A program made the position numbers and the translations under genes. The notes under the pieces are model-generated. The model was not told where the DNA came from. It saw only the letters and a list, made by a program, of their open reading frames with translations, and made no database searches. From UBA3700 sp002372775 (GTDB lineage: Bacteria > Bacillota > Clostridia > Christensenellales > UBA3700), in NCBI GenBank assembly GCA_946615965.1, contig CAMOIC010000002.1, positions 1-64,000 of the forward strand: a stretch of 64,000 nt of DNA, written 5' to 3'. Shown here piece by piece: positions 39,365-49,058 of this stretch (the stretch's first letter is position 1; every line of letters starts with the position of its first letter).

Positions 39365-40608
39365 TATAAATCTACCTTACATGTACCAACATTTCTAACT
39401 GAAATATTATATACATTCTCCTTGCCAAACACTTTATACATTTGCTCGTCGAAATCTTTTAAAGCATCCTTCTTAATAAATGAAAGTGTGCAGCCTGCAA
39501 AACCTCCACCCATTAAACGAGAAGCGAGAACACCATCAACTCTCTTAGCTAAAGTAACGCCAAGAACGATTGGTTGTGATGTAGATCCATTAGCATATGC
39601 ATTTTGTAATAATAATTGAGAAGATTGTCCAGATTCATTAACCATTGCAAAATACTTCTTTGCATTGTTTTTCTTTAAAGCCTTAGCAGCAACATCTACT
39701 CTCTTATTTTCGTTGTAGTAATGAATTGCTCTTTCAATTGCTCTATCTGATACCTTTTCTCTTAATTCCTTAATAGAATCATAGAACTTTTCTTCTTTTA
39801 CTTTTCTTAATTTCTTAGCACCTAAGCACTTAGCAACCGCTTCCATTTCTTCACGAATAGCAGCATATTGATCTGTTAGATTTGCATGGTCGCCACCAGT
39901 ATTTGTAATTGCGATAGCAACATCATCAAGGCCCCATTTAATTTGCTCTACTTTTGGATTTGTTGTTGATTTAAAATCAATATATGAAACTCCACCAATA
40001 GCAATAGCAGATTGGTCTAAAAGACCACAAGGCTTACCATAATATTCACTTTCTGCAAGGTGCGCAGCTTTTGCCTTTGTAATTGCATCTAATTTTCCAT
40101 CATTGAATAATTGATTTAAAATTTCAGCTACAAGTACTTCAAAAGCAGCTGATGAAGAAACACCTGCACCCTTAAATACATCAGATGTAGTTGTAGCAGC
40201 AAAACCACCAATCTTGTAACCGTTTTGTTTAAAGTAAGCTACTGTTCCTCTAACCATTCCTTCTGATTTACCAAAATCTTCTTTATGAATCTCTAAATCA
40301 TTTAAATCAATTTCAACCGGTGGATATCCAATTGAATCAATAATAATCTTTCCATCATATGGAGTAACACAAGCAAGTGTATCTACAGAAATAGATGCAC
40401 ATAATACTTTACCATTATTGTGGTCTGTGTGATTTCCTAATAATTCAATACGACCTGGAGAAGAAAAGAACTTTCCACCATTGCCATATTTCTTTGTATG
40501 TAAATCATAAAGATTCTCATAACGCTTAGCTTGATATTGAATATCTTGAGTGTTATATAGTAGTTTACAAGCTTCAATAAACTTTTGATTGTTTTGTAAT
40601 GAAAGCAT
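39364..40608 (-). CDS. galK: Galactokinase
   Basis: GalK phosphorylates galactose in the Leloir pathway. The 414-residue GHMP kinase has the galactokinase signature SSPGRIELLGNHTDHNNGKV, ATP motif GAGVSSSAAFEV and the late MGGGFAGCTLSF. It is divergent from galT. Its promoter carries a palindrome that is a likely operator. Confidence 0.95.
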   Translation of the reverse strand: MLSLQNNQKFIEACKLLYNTQDIQYQAKRYENLYDLHTKKYGNGGKFFSSPGRIELLGNHTDHNNGKVLCASISVDTLACVTPYDGKIIIDSIGYPPVEIDLNDLEIHKEDFGKSEGMVRGTVAYFKQNGYKIGGFAATTTSDVFKGAGVSSSAAFEVLVAEILNQLFNDGKLDAITKAKAAHLAESEYYGKPCGLLDQSAIAIGGVSYIDFKSTTNPKVEQIKWGLDDVAIAITNTGGDHANLTDQYAAIREEMEAVAKCLGAKKLRKVKEEKFYDSIKELREKVSDRAIERAIHYYNENKRVDVAAKALKKNNAKKYFAMVNESGQSSQLLLQNAYANGSTSQPIVLGVTLAKRVDGVLASRLMGGGFAGCTLSFIKKDALKDFDEQMYKVFGKENVYNISVRNVGTCKVDL

Positions 40609-40640
40609 ACTACACCTCTTTATTTAAATTTTGCTCATTT

Positions 40641-40670
40641 ATTGTATCACACTACATTTACTATGTAAAT
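40641..40670 (-). promoter_or_regulatory. galK promoter with overlapping palindrome
   Basis: The minus strand has TTTACA, 17 bp, TACAAT. A 15-bp palindrome, ATTTAC-TAT-GTAAAT (40656-40670), covers the -35 box and part of the spacer, as expected of a repressor operator. Confidence 0.65.
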
Positions 40671-40745
40671 ATTTATATATTTTACGCATACACGAAAAAG
40701 TCCTTAAATTCTAAGATATTAAACACCTATAGGCACAATTCTCAA

Positions 40746-40774
40746 TTGCTAGTTTTGAATAAAAATAATATAAT
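40746..40774 (+). promoter_or_regulatory. galT promoter
   Basis: TTGCTA, 17 bp, exact TATAAT on the plus strand; GAGG lies 5 bases before the galT ATG. Confidence 0.6.
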
Positions 40775-40803
40775 TATGTTATTAAAATAGCGTTGAGGTT
40801 TAT

Positions 40804-42342
40804 ATGATATCTACAGAAGAATTAAAAGTTAAATTAAGTGAGCTTGTTTTATTTGCTCAAAAGAATCTATCTTTAAAAGATGCTGATTTTTATTTCGTAA
40901 CAAATTCCTTACTAGATTTATTTAAACTAGATACACCTGCACCAAAAGCAACATCATACCCAGAAAACTTCCAAGAAGAAGTTATGGATAAGATTATTCA
41001 ATATGCACTAGAAAATAACATGATTGAAGAAAACGAAAAGATTCGTTTTGAAACGAGAGTATTTGGTTTATGTTCACTAACACCATCTGCAACTATTGAA
41101 GAGTTCACAAAGATCGCTCATAAAGATGGCGTTAAAGCAGCAACAGATTGGTTCTTTAATATTTGTAAGAATTCAAACTATATTAGAGTTCCAGATATTA
41201 ACAAGAATATTAAATGGACTCATAATGGTTCAATTGGTGAAATTGGTATAACAATTAACCTTTCTAAACCAGAAAAAGATCCAAAGCAAATTGCTCTAGA
41301 AAAATCTAAGCCAAAGACAGGATATCCTGCATGTATGTTATGTATTGAAAACGTAGGTTTTGCAGGCAATGTTTCTTGGCCAGCAAGACAAACATTAAGA
41401 ACGATTCCAATTACACTAAACAAAGAAGATTGGTCAATGCAATATAGCCCATATCAATATTTTAATGAGCACCTAATTGCATTATGTAACGAACATAGAC
41501 CTATGAATGTTACAAAAGAAACTTTTGTAAGACTTGTAGATTTCACAGATATCTTCCCTTACTATTTCTTAGGTTCAAATGCTTCACTACCTATCGTTGG
41601 TGGTTCTATTCTTGCACATGATCATTACCAAGGCGGAGATAAAGTTCTTCCAATGTTTAAAGCAAAGAATAGACAAGAATATAAGGCAGCAAATTACAGT
41701 GACGTGAGAGTATATATTTTGGATTGGTACAACTCTGTTGTACATATCGAGAGCGAGAATAAAGAAAACCTATTAAAATTTGCTGGAGAAGCTTTTGATA
41801 TTTGGCAAAACTATTCAGATGAATCTGTAGGCGTTTTAGCAAAAACTACAGATATTCATAATGCTGTAACACCAATAGCAAGAAAAGAAGGAACTACTTA
41901 TGTTCTTGATTTAATTCTAAGAAACAATAGAACAGATGATAAGTTCCCAGATGGTATTTTCCATGCTGCACCACACTTACACCACATTAAGAAAGAAGGT
42001 ATTGGACTTATTGAAGCAATGGGCTTATTCATCTTACCTGCAAGATTAAAGAAAGAATTCGAAGGAATTAAAGAATATCTAGAAGGCAAGAAGGAGTTAG
42101 ATATAAATGATTTATCTAATCCAGATAATATGCTTGCTAAACATAAAGACATGATTGTTGAATTAACAAATGAATATGGATTCAACAATACTGATGAGAA
42201 GGCAGAATTAGCCGTTAAATCATATGTTAATAAAGCTTGCGAAGAAATTCTTGAATGCACTGCTGTATTTAAAAATACAAGCGTTGGCCAAGCCGCTTTT
42301 GATAAATTCATGCAACAAGGCTTAGGATTAAAAAAGATTTAG
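40804..42342 (+). CDS. galT: Galactose-1-phosphate uridylyltransferase (class II)
   Basis: GalT exchanges UDP between UDP-glucose and galactose-1-phosphate. The 512-residue length and sequence match the Firmicutes-type class II enzyme. It has the PACMLCIENVGFAGN segment, FPYYFLGSNASLPIVGGS and AHDHYQGG with the active-site histidines. It is divergent from galK. No galE is in the window. Confidence 0.95.
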   Translation: MISTEELKVKLSELVLFAQKNLSLKDADFYFVTNSLLDLFKLDTPAPKATSYPENFQEEVMDKIIQYALENNMIEENEKIRFETRVFGLCSLTPSATIEEFTKIAHKDGVKAATDWFFNICKNSNYIRVPDINKNIKWTHNGSIGEIGITINLSKPEKDPKQIALEKSKPKTGYPACMLCIENVGFAGNVSWPARQTLRTIPITLNKEDWSMQYSPYQYFNEHLIALCNEHRPMNVTKETFVRLVDFTDIFPYYFLGSNASLPIVGGSILAHDHYQGGDKVLPMFKAKNRQEYKAANYSDVRVYILDWYNSVVHIESENKENLLKFAGEAFDIWQNYSDESVGVLAKTTDIHNAVTPIARKEGTTYVLDLILRNNRTDDKFPDGIFHAAPHLHHIKKEGIGLIEAMGLFILPARLKKEFEGIKEYLEGKKELDINDLSNPDNMLAKHKDMIVELTNEYGFNNTDEKAELAVKSYVNKACEEILECTAVFKNTSVGQAAFDKFMQQGLGLKKI

Positions 42343-42367
42343 AGATTATAACAAGAGAAATATGAGA

Positions 42368-42392
42368 AAAGCGAATCAAATCGATTCGCTTT
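42368..42392 (+). terminator. Terminator between convergent galT and the membrane-protein gene
   Basis: AAAGCGAATC and GATTCGCTTT form a 10-bp stem with a 5-nt loop, followed by CCGTTTTA on the plus strand and TTCTC on the minus strand. Confidence 0.7.
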
Positions 42393-42413
42393 CCGTTTTA
42401 TAATAGACACATA

Positions 42414-43526
42414 TTAGATTAATTGAAGATAGCCAAAGAAATATATAACAATAGTACAAAAACCAAAACTTAAAATATTTGCTAATAAACCAACTCCATA
42501 TATTCCTTTTCTTCCAAGTTTTCTACTATTACACGTGAATTGGTAAATTACAGGTTTTAAAACAAATATTGCAACTATTGTCACTAGCAACAAAATTTCC
42601 AACAATGAGCTTGAATAGTATATTTTGACTAATGCATATAGTATCGCAGTCAAAATCGCACAGCCAACAGCATCAGCCAAAGCTACAATTTTTAAAGAGC
42701 GTTTATCAAAACCAAAAATATACGCTACTGCTAACTCAATAATAAATAAACTTAACACAAGAGTTATATTTAATACTATATAGGTTGTTCTATTAGCATC
42801 AAAAGAAAAATCATCTTCGTAATCTTCACACTCTTCTGAATTAGGTGAACAATTGCCAAATTCAATAGGCTCCTCTTCTATGCCATTTGAAAAATTTCTT
42901 CTATCTACCGAATAATCCATTGTATATTTTGTATCTGAATTCTCATATTTATAGTCAAATCCATTAAATGAATAAAAAGTATCATGAGTAATATCATACA
43001 AATATGGTTCGATATGATTATGATTTTTAGAACCATTATAATATTCTGAATAGGCATCCCATTGAATTTCTGTTGTATTATGATAATATCCCATATTATA
43101 AGGACAGAAACCTACACTATCATCATCACTAGAATCAGGTAAATATTCTATAGCAAATTCAGCATAATCAAATCCCGGTACTTGTATTCTAAACATTTCA
43201 TAGATTTCCAAAGTATAAAGAAAACACTTAGATGCATCATCAAGTAAGTCTTCATCGTTCCCTAACGCAAAATATGATTCTTCATCCAATCCTGAAAAAT
43301 AACGAAGATACATCTTATGGTCAGCAACACTGACATTATTAGGACTATCTAAATATGGGATAAATAAATAATCTGCTTCAGGCAAGTTTATCAACTCAAG
43401 ACGAAAATCTGGAGACTTTGCAACACGTCTTGCAGAAACTTCATTAGTAAATACCAAAGAAACAAAAAACAATAATACTAAAAGTACTATCACAATGCTG
43501 ATTCCGATTCTAGATAGTTTGTTCAT
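42414..43526 (-). CDS. Hypothetical membrane protein
   Basis: I do not recognise the product (about 370 residues). It has one N-terminal transmembrane helix (IGISIVIVLLVLLFFVSLVF) and an outside region of about 210 residues rich in Asp, Glu and Tyr, with a few cysteines. Four transmembrane helices lie in the last 120 residues. The frame opens at 43538, but the second Met (43526) has the better-placed G-rich site before it. It is transcribed alone, convergent with galT. Confidence 0.65.
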   Translation of the reverse strand: MNKLSRIGISIVIVLLVLLFFVSLVFTNEVSARRVAKSPDFRLELINLPEADYLFIPYLDSPNNVSVADHKMYLRYFSGLDEESYFALGNDEDLLDDASKCFLYTLEIYEMFRIQVPGFDYAEFAIEYLPDSSDDDSVGFCPYNMGYYHNTTEIQWDAYSEYYNGSKNHNHIEPYLYDITHDTFYSFNGFDYKYENSDTKYTMDYSVDRRNFSNGIEEEPIEFGNCSPNSEECEDYEDDFSFDANRTTYIVLNITLVLSLFIIELAVAYIFGFDKRSLKIVALADAVGCAILTAILYALVKIYYSSSLLEILLLVTIVAIFVLKPVIYQFTCNSRKLGRKGIYGVGLLANILSFGFCTIVIYFFGYLQLI

Positions 43527-43589
43527 ATAAGCCCCCATAAGCTAACCCTATATCAAATATAACAATATCTTCTTAAACTTAACTAAAGT

Positions 43590-43625
43590 AAAAAAATCCC
43601 AGGAGTTGTTTGAAATCTCCTGGGA
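43590..43625 (-). terminator. Terminator after carB
   Basis: TCCCAGGAG and CTCCTGGGA pair (9 bp) around an 11-nt loop and are followed by seven T residues on the minus strand. Confidence 0.9.
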
Positions 43626-43646
43626 AATAATCGTTTGATTTATAAA

Positions 43647-46600
43647 CTAATCGTCTATAGTTGCAATACCCATTGTTGTCTCTTCAAGAACATCAAGAAG
43701 TACTCTTACTGTATCTAAACATGTAAATACAGCTATGTTATTATCTATTGCTGCACGTCTAATAATCTTAGCATCCATATTCTCACCTTCAGATTGAGTA
43801 TTAACTACATAAGTAACGTAACCTTTCTTAATATGTTCAATAATCTCCTCTGAACCATCTGAAAGTTTTTGAACTTCTCTTGTCTTAATTCCATGCTCTT
43901 TCAAGAACTTAGCTGTTCCTGTTGTAGCTTCAATATTAAATCCTAAGTTGTAGAATCTTCTAATTAATGGCAATGTATCTTCCTTGTCTTTATCTGCAAT
44001 TGTAGCTAAGATTGTTCCATAACTTGATACTCTTGTTCCTGATGCCTTTAATGACTTATATAAAGCTCTATTTAATGATGCGTCATAACCGATTGCTTCA
44101 CCAGTTGATTTCATTTCTGGAGATAGAACTACATCTAGTCCTGTAAGCTTTGTAAATGAGAACGCTGGAGTCTTAACATACCATCTCTTTCTCTTTGGTT
44201 GAACACCTACATATCCTAAATCTTTTAGTTTTTCACCTAGCATTACCTTTGTAGCAATATTTGCAATAGGTACATTTGTAGACTTGGCTAAGAATGGAAC
44301 TGTTCTTGAAGATCTTGGGTTAACTTCGATAATAGAAACCTTATTATCTTTATCTACGATAAATTGGATATTGTATAAACCAATCATCTTCAACTTACGT
44401 CCAATTTTAACTGTGTAATCAATAATAGTTTTTTGTGCTTCCTCGTTTAATGAATATGGAGGATATACAGACATACTATCTCCTGAGTGTACACCAGTTC
44501 TTTCAATGTGTTCCATAATACCTGGAATAAATACATCTTCACCATCGCAGATAGCATCAACTTCACTCTCTTGACCTAATACATATTTATCTACAAGAAT
44601 TGGGTGCTCTGAATCGAATGCTACAGCTTCAGCTACCTTTGCTCTTAAAACATCTTCATCGTAAACGATGTGCATCATTCTACCACCAAGAACAAATGAT
44701 GGACGAACTAATACTGGATAGCCAATTTCGTTTGCTGCTTTAACAGCTTCATCAACACTAAATACACCGTAACCCTTTGGCATTGGTATATCTATTTCAT
44801 TCATAGCTTCTTCAAACAAATCTCTATCTTCAGCAAGATCAATTGAGTGAGCTGAAGAACCAAAGATCTTAACACCTGCAGCATCAAGTTTATTTGCAAG
44901 GTTGATTGGAGTTTGTCCACCAAGTGCAACTATAACGCCTTCTGGTTTTTCCATATCAATAATGTTCATAACATCTTCATATGTTAGAGGTTCGAAATAA
45001 AGCTTATCTGAAATTGTATAGTCTGTAGATACTGTTTCTGGGTTACAGTTAATAATGATAGCTTCATAACCCATTTGCTTAATACCCCAAATAGCATGAA
45101 CAGTTGTATAGTCGAATTCTACACCTTGTCCAATTCTAATTGGGCCAGAACCTAATACAACTATCTTCTTTCTATCTGATTTAATTGATTCATTTTCTGA
45201 TTCATATGTTGAGTAGAAATAAGGTACATATGCTTTAAATTCTGAAGCACAAGTATCAATCATCTTATATACTGGATAGATATTATATTTTTTTCTAATG
45301 TTATAAATATCTATAGCACTCTTTCCATAAATCTTTCCAATATAAGAATCTGAGAAGCCCCACTCTTTTGCATAACGTAATGTTTCTTCATCAAGTTCTA
45401 CACTCTTTAGTTGATTCTCTATCTCTACAATATGGTTAATCTTATCTAAGAAGAATCTATCTATCTTTGTAATCTTATAAATCTTTTCAATAGACATATT
45501 ACGTCTAAAAGCTTCTGCTACAGCATAAATTCTTTCATCTGTATTTTCTGCAATAAATCCTAGAAGTTCGTCATCTGTCATATCTTTGCATTTCTTTAAT
45601 TCGATATGATCAACTTTATTTTCCAAAGATCTAATAGCTTTTAATAATGATTCCTCAATTGTTCTACCGATACTCATAACTTCACCAGTAGCCTTCATTT
45701 GTGTAGATAATGCTCTATTTGCATCTTGGAATTTATCAAATGGGAATCTTGGGAACTTACATACTACATAATCTAGTGTTGGTTCAAATGAAGCAATTGT
45801 AGAAGAAATTGCAATTTCATCAAGTGTTAAACCAGCAGCAATTTTTGCAGATACTCTCGCAATTGGGAAACCTGATGCTTTAGAAGCTAAAGCTGATGAT
45901 CTTGAAACTCTTGGGTTAACTTCGATTACATAATATTTAAATGAATATGGATCAAGCGCATATTGAACGTTACATCCACCTTCAATACCAAGTGCACGAA
46001 TAATTCTAAGTGCTGAATTTCTTAGCATTTGATAATCTTTATTTGTTAGAGTTTGTACTGGAGCAACAACGATACTATCACCTGTATGTACACCAACTGG
46101 GTCAATGTTTTCCATTGAACATACAATAATAGCTGTATCATTCTTATCTCTCATTACTTCAAGCTCAATTTCTTTAAAGCCTTTAATAGACTTTTCTACA
46201 AGAACTTGAGTTACTGGAGATAACTTAAGAGCGTTCTTAACAAGTGGTCTTAATTCTTCTTCATTATCTGCAAAACCGCCACCTGTACCGCCTAATGTGA
46301 ATGCAGGTCTAATAATGATTGGGTAACCAATATCATTTGCAGCCTTTACCGCTTCTTCAACTGTACAAGCGATTTCTGATTGACAAATTGGTTCACCAAG
46401 TTCAAGACATAAATCTCTAAATTTTTCTCTATCCTCTGCCTTTTCAATGGCGTCAGCATTTGTTCCTAAAAGTTCAACACCGCACTCGTCAAGAATACCT
46501 TTTCTTGCAAGCTTCATTCCAAGGTTTAATCCTGTTTGTCCACCAATTGAACATAACAAGCCATCTGGTCTTTCATGTCTTATAATCTTAGCAACATGCT

Positions 46601-46814
46601 CCAAGTCTAGTGGTTCCATATAAACCTTATCTGCAATATCTGTATCTGTCATGATTGTTGCAGGATTTGAGTTTACTAGAACTACTTCATATCCTTCTTC
46701 TTTTAATGCTATACAAGCTTGTGTACCTGCATAGTCAAACTCAGCAGCTTGGCCGATAACAATTGGGCCTGAACCGATAACCATGATTTTCTTTAAATCT
46801 TTACGCTTAGGCAT
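43647..46814 (-). CDS. carB: Carbamoyl-phosphate synthase large subunit
   Basis: CarB makes carbamoyl phosphate for pyrimidine and arginine synthesis. The 1055-residue product shows the internal duplication of two ATP-grasp halves: GSGPIVIGQAAEFDYAGTQA near the start and GSGPIRIGQGVEFDYTTVHA near residue 555. An allosteric MGS domain is at the C-terminus. GGAGG lies 8 bases before the ATG at 46812-46814, so I use that start although the frame is open five codons further. It overlaps the carA stop. Confidence 0.97.
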   Translation of the reverse strand: MPKRKDLKKIMVIGSGPIVIGQAAEFDYAGTQACIALKEEGYEVVLVNSNPATIMTDTDIADKVYMEPLDLEHVAKIIRHERPDGLLCSIGGQTGLNLGMKLARKGILDECGVELLGTNADAIEKAEDREKFRDLCLELGEPICQSEIACTVEEAVKAANDIGYPIIIRPAFTLGGTGGGFADNEEELRPLVKNALKLSPVTQVLVEKSIKGFKEIELEVMRDKNDTAIIVCSMENIDPVGVHTGDSIVVAPVQTLTNKDYQMLRNSALRIIRALGIEGGCNVQYALDPYSFKYYVIEVNPRVSRSSALASKASGFPIARVSAKIAAGLTLDEIAISSTIASFEPTLDYVVCKFPRFPFDKFQDANRALSTQMKATGEVMSIGRTIEESLLKAIRSLENKVDHIELKKCKDMTDDELLGFIAENTDERIYAVAEAFRRNMSIEKIYKITKIDRFFLDKINHIVEIENQLKSVELDEETLRYAKEWGFSDSYIGKIYGKSAIDIYNIRKKYNIYPVYKMIDTCASEFKAYVPYFYSTYESENESIKSDRKKIVVLGSGPIRIGQGVEFDYTTVHAIWGIKQMGYEAIIINCNPETVSTDYTISDKLYFEPLTYEDVMNIIDMEKPEGVIVALGGQTPINLANKLDAAGVKIFGSSAHSIDLAEDRDLFEEAMNEIDIPMPKGYGVFSVDEAVKAANEIGYPVLVRPSFVLGGRMMHIVYDEDVLRAKVAEAVAFDSEHPILVDKYVLGQESEVDAICDGEDVFIPGIMEHIERTGVHSGDSMSVYPPYSLNEEAQKTIIDYTVKIGRKLKMIGLYNIQFIVDKDNKVSIIEVNPRSSRTVPFLAKSTNVPIANIATKVMLGEKLKDLGYVGVQPKRKRWYVKTPAFSFTKLTGLDVVLSPEMKSTGEAIGYDASLNRALYKSLKASGTRVSSYGTILATIADKDKEDTLPLIRRFYNLGFNIEATTGTAKFLKEHGIKTREVQKLSDGSEEIIEHIKKGYVTYVVNTQSEGENMDAKIIRRAAIDNNIAVFTCLDTVRVLLDVLEETTMGIATIDD

Positions 46815-47910
46815 TTTTGTTACCTCCATAGTTTTGCATTAAATCAATAAATTGTTTAAACAAGTATTCTGAATCTTCAGGACCTGCAGCTGACTCTGGG
46901 TGATATTGTATAGCGATAACATGATTCTTTGTATCTCTAATACCTTCTAATTCTCCATCAATTACATTAACGTGTGTTAATTCAAGTCCTGTTCCTTCTA
47001 ATGAATTTTTATCTATAGCGAATGAGTGGTTTTGAGATGTAATCTCAATATGACCATTTAATAAGTTCTTAACTGGGTGATTTGCACCTCTATGTCCGAA
47101 CTTCATCTTGTATGTTTTAGCACCATAAGCAAGGCCAATAATTTGGTGTCCTAAACAAATACCGAAGATTGGTAAAACACCTTTTGCTTTTCTTACAAGT
47201 TCAATAACTGGAGCTGCATCTTCTGGATCACCAGGACCATTTGATATAAATAATCCGTCTGGACTGAATGACATAACTTGTTCAAATGTTGTTGTATATG
47301 GAACTACAACTACATTACAGCCAAATTGGTTGAATTTTCTTACGATATTCATCTTCATTCCGCAATCTACAGCAACAACTGTATATTTTGGGTTAGCAGT
47401 TCTTGAGTACCAAACTTTCTTTGTTGAAACTCTTGATACTTGGTCATGTTCAAAACCGCGAGCATTGATTTCTTTTACTGCTTCTTCTGTTGGCTTATTG
47501 ATATCGCATATCATACAAAGTTGTGAACCATTATCTCTAATAATTCTTGTTAATTTTCTTGTATCAATATTAGATATACCAGCAGCATCAGCTTCATCCA
47601 TTACATCACCTAATGATGATGTAGCTCTGAAGTTTGATGGTCTATCGTTATATTCTCTAACTACAAATCCACTCATCTTAATAGACTTTGATTCATAGTC
47701 ATCATCTGTAATACCATAGTTACCAATTAGAGGATAAGTTAAACATACTATTTGACCACAATATGATGGGTCTGAAAGTATTTCTTGATATCCGACCATT
47801 GAAGTATTAAAAACGATTTCAGCAATCTTATCTTTTTTGGATCCGAAACCTACTCCCTCGAATACCTCTCCATTTGCTAAAACAAGTTTACGATCTTTTA
47901 CAACCTTCAT
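46807..47910 (-). CDS. carA: Carbamoyl-phosphate synthase small subunit
   Basis: CarA is the glutaminase subunit. The catalytic cysteine is intact in PIFGICLGHQIIG, and the His/Glu pair in QYHPESAAGP. The frame opens at 47955, but that part is the attenuator stem; AAGGAG 7 bases before the ATG at 47908-47910 marks the real start (367 residues). The PyrR leader upstream indicates control by uridine nucleotides. Confidence 0.97.
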   Translation of the reverse strand: MKVVKDRKLVLANGEVFEGVGFGSKKDKIAEIVFNTSMVGYQEILSDPSYCGQIVCLTYPLIGNYGITDDDYESKSIKMSGFVVREYNDRPSNFRATSSLGDVMDEADAAGISNIDTRKLTRIIRDNGSQLCMICDINKPTEEAVKEINARGFEHDQVSRVSTKKVWYSRTANPKYTVVAVDCGMKMNIVRKFNQFGCNVVVVPYTTTFEQVMSFSPDGLFISNGPGDPEDAAPVIELVRKAKGVLPIFGICLGHQIIGLAYGAKTYKMKFGHRGANHPVKNLLNGHIEITSQNHSFAIDKNSLEGTGLELTHVNVIDGELEGIRDTKNHVIAIQYHPESAAGPEDSEYLFKQFIDLMQNYGGNKNA

Positions 47911-47931
47911 TTTATTTCTCCTTGTCGCTTT

Positions 47932-48035
47932 AAATAAAAATAGTTTTCCAGCCAAAAAGACTAGAAAACTAGTATAAACAATTTATATGAATATATTAAT
48001 TTCTTATTAGCCTCTCTGGACTATCTTAAAGATTT
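47932..48035 (-). promoter_or_regulatory. PyrR-type attenuator leader of carAB
   Basis: The minus strand carries AGTCCAGAGAGGCT (48009-48022), matching the PyrR-binding RNA consensus A-R-UCC-N-G-N-GAGG-Y-U. The flanks can pair (TCTT upstream with AAGA downstream). About 40 nt further on, TAGTTTTC and GAAAACTA form a stem followed by TTTTTATTT (47932-47971), the terminator. PyrR with UMP/UTP would hold the upstream stem and favour termination. PyrR itself is not in the window. Confidence 0.85.
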
Positions 48036-48044
48036 AACATATAA

Positions 48045-48074
48045 ACTATATCACTTAGTTTTTTTCTTACGCAA
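48045..48074 (-). promoter_or_regulatory. Promoter of carAB
   Basis: TTGCGT, 18 bp, TATAGT on the minus strand, placing the start close before the PyrR-binding stem. Confidence 0.5.
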
Positions 48075-48112
48075 TAAAATTGAATAAGATTTTAAAATCT
48101 GTCGTAGATTTT

Positions 48113-48700
48113 TTATATTTCTTTTCTATCTTGAAGTGCACGTGTTAGTGTTACTTCATCTGTGTACTCAATATCCGAGCCCATTGATACACCAGAAGCA
48201 AGTCTTGTAACCTTTACTCCAAGTGGTTTTATTAGTTTTGCAATATAAGCTGCTGTAACTTCTCCATCAACATCTGGATTAGTTGCAACGATAACTTCTT
48301 TAACACCATCAAGTCTTTTAATTAACTCTTTAATATGAATATCATCTGGTCCAATTCCTGCAAGAGGATTTAAAGTACCATGTAAAACATGGTAAACACC
48401 TTTATACTCTCTTGTCTTTTCAAATGCAGAAATATCCTTTGGGTCTTTTACAACACAGATAATAGATTTATCTCTTGTTGCGCAAATCTCGCATTCATCT
48501 TTATCTGTATAATTACCACAAGTTTTGCAATAATGAATCTTCTTTTTAGCATCAATCAAAGATTGAGCAAAAAGATTAACATCTTCCTCACTCATGTTAA
48601 TAATTGAATATGCGTAGCGTTGTGCTGTTTTGGAACCAACAGATGGCAATTTTGTAAATTGAGCTACTAAATTATCTAAAGACTCGATTTGTGTTTGCAT
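48113..48700 (-). CDS. recR: Recombination mediator RecR
   Basis: RecR loads RecA together with RecFO. The 195-residue product has the helix-hairpin-helix start FTKLPSVGSKTAQRYAY, a zinc finger (CKTCGNYTDKDECEICA) and a Toprim domain (ICVVKDPKDISAFEKT). It ends the dnaX-ybaB-recR operon. Confidence 0.96.
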   Translation of the reverse strand: MQTQIESLDNLVAQFTKLPSVGSKTAQRYAYSIINMSEEDVNLFAQSLIDAKKKIHYCKTCGNYTDKDECEICATRDKSIICVVKDPKDISAFEKTREYKGVYHVLHGTLNPLAGIGPDDIHIKELIKRLDGVKEVIVATNPDVDGEVTAAYIAKLIKPLGVKVTRLASGVSMGSDIEYTDEVTLTRALQDRKEI

Positions 48701-48701
48701 A

Positions 48702-49043
48702 TTAGAATCCTAAACCACCTAGGTTACCGAATTTACCCATTCTTTCGTTCTTTTCTATTTCAACTTGATCTTGAGCGTCATTGAATGCAGCCACAAGTAA
48801 ATCTTCAAGCATTTCTACATCATCTGGATCAACAGCTTCCTTCTTAATAGAAATACCTGTTAACTTACCATCGCAAGTCATCTTAACTTCTACCATTCCA
48901 GATGCACTTCCTGTAACTTCTAATTCAGCAAGTTCTGCTTGAGCTTCTTGCATTTCTTGTTGCATCTTTTGTGCTTGTTTCATTAATTGTTGCATGCCGC
49001 CCATGCCACCACCGGCACCGCCTCTATATGGTCCAAATCCCAT
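48702..49043 (-). CDS. ybaB: Nucleoid-associated protein YbaB/EbfC
   Basis: The 113-residue DNA-binding protein has the helical KQAQKMQQEMQEAQAELAEL segment and the conserved VKMTCDGKLTGISI strand. It lies in the standard place between dnaX (15 bp upstream) and recR (1 bp downstream). Confidence 0.96.
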   Translation of the reverse strand: MGFGPYRGGAGGGMGGMQQLMKQAQKMQQEMQEAQAELAELEVTGSASGMVEVKMTCDGKLTGISIKKEAVDPDDVEMLEDLLVAAFNDAQDQVEIEKNERMGKFGNLGGLGF

Positions 49044-49058
49044 TTTTGTATCTCCTTT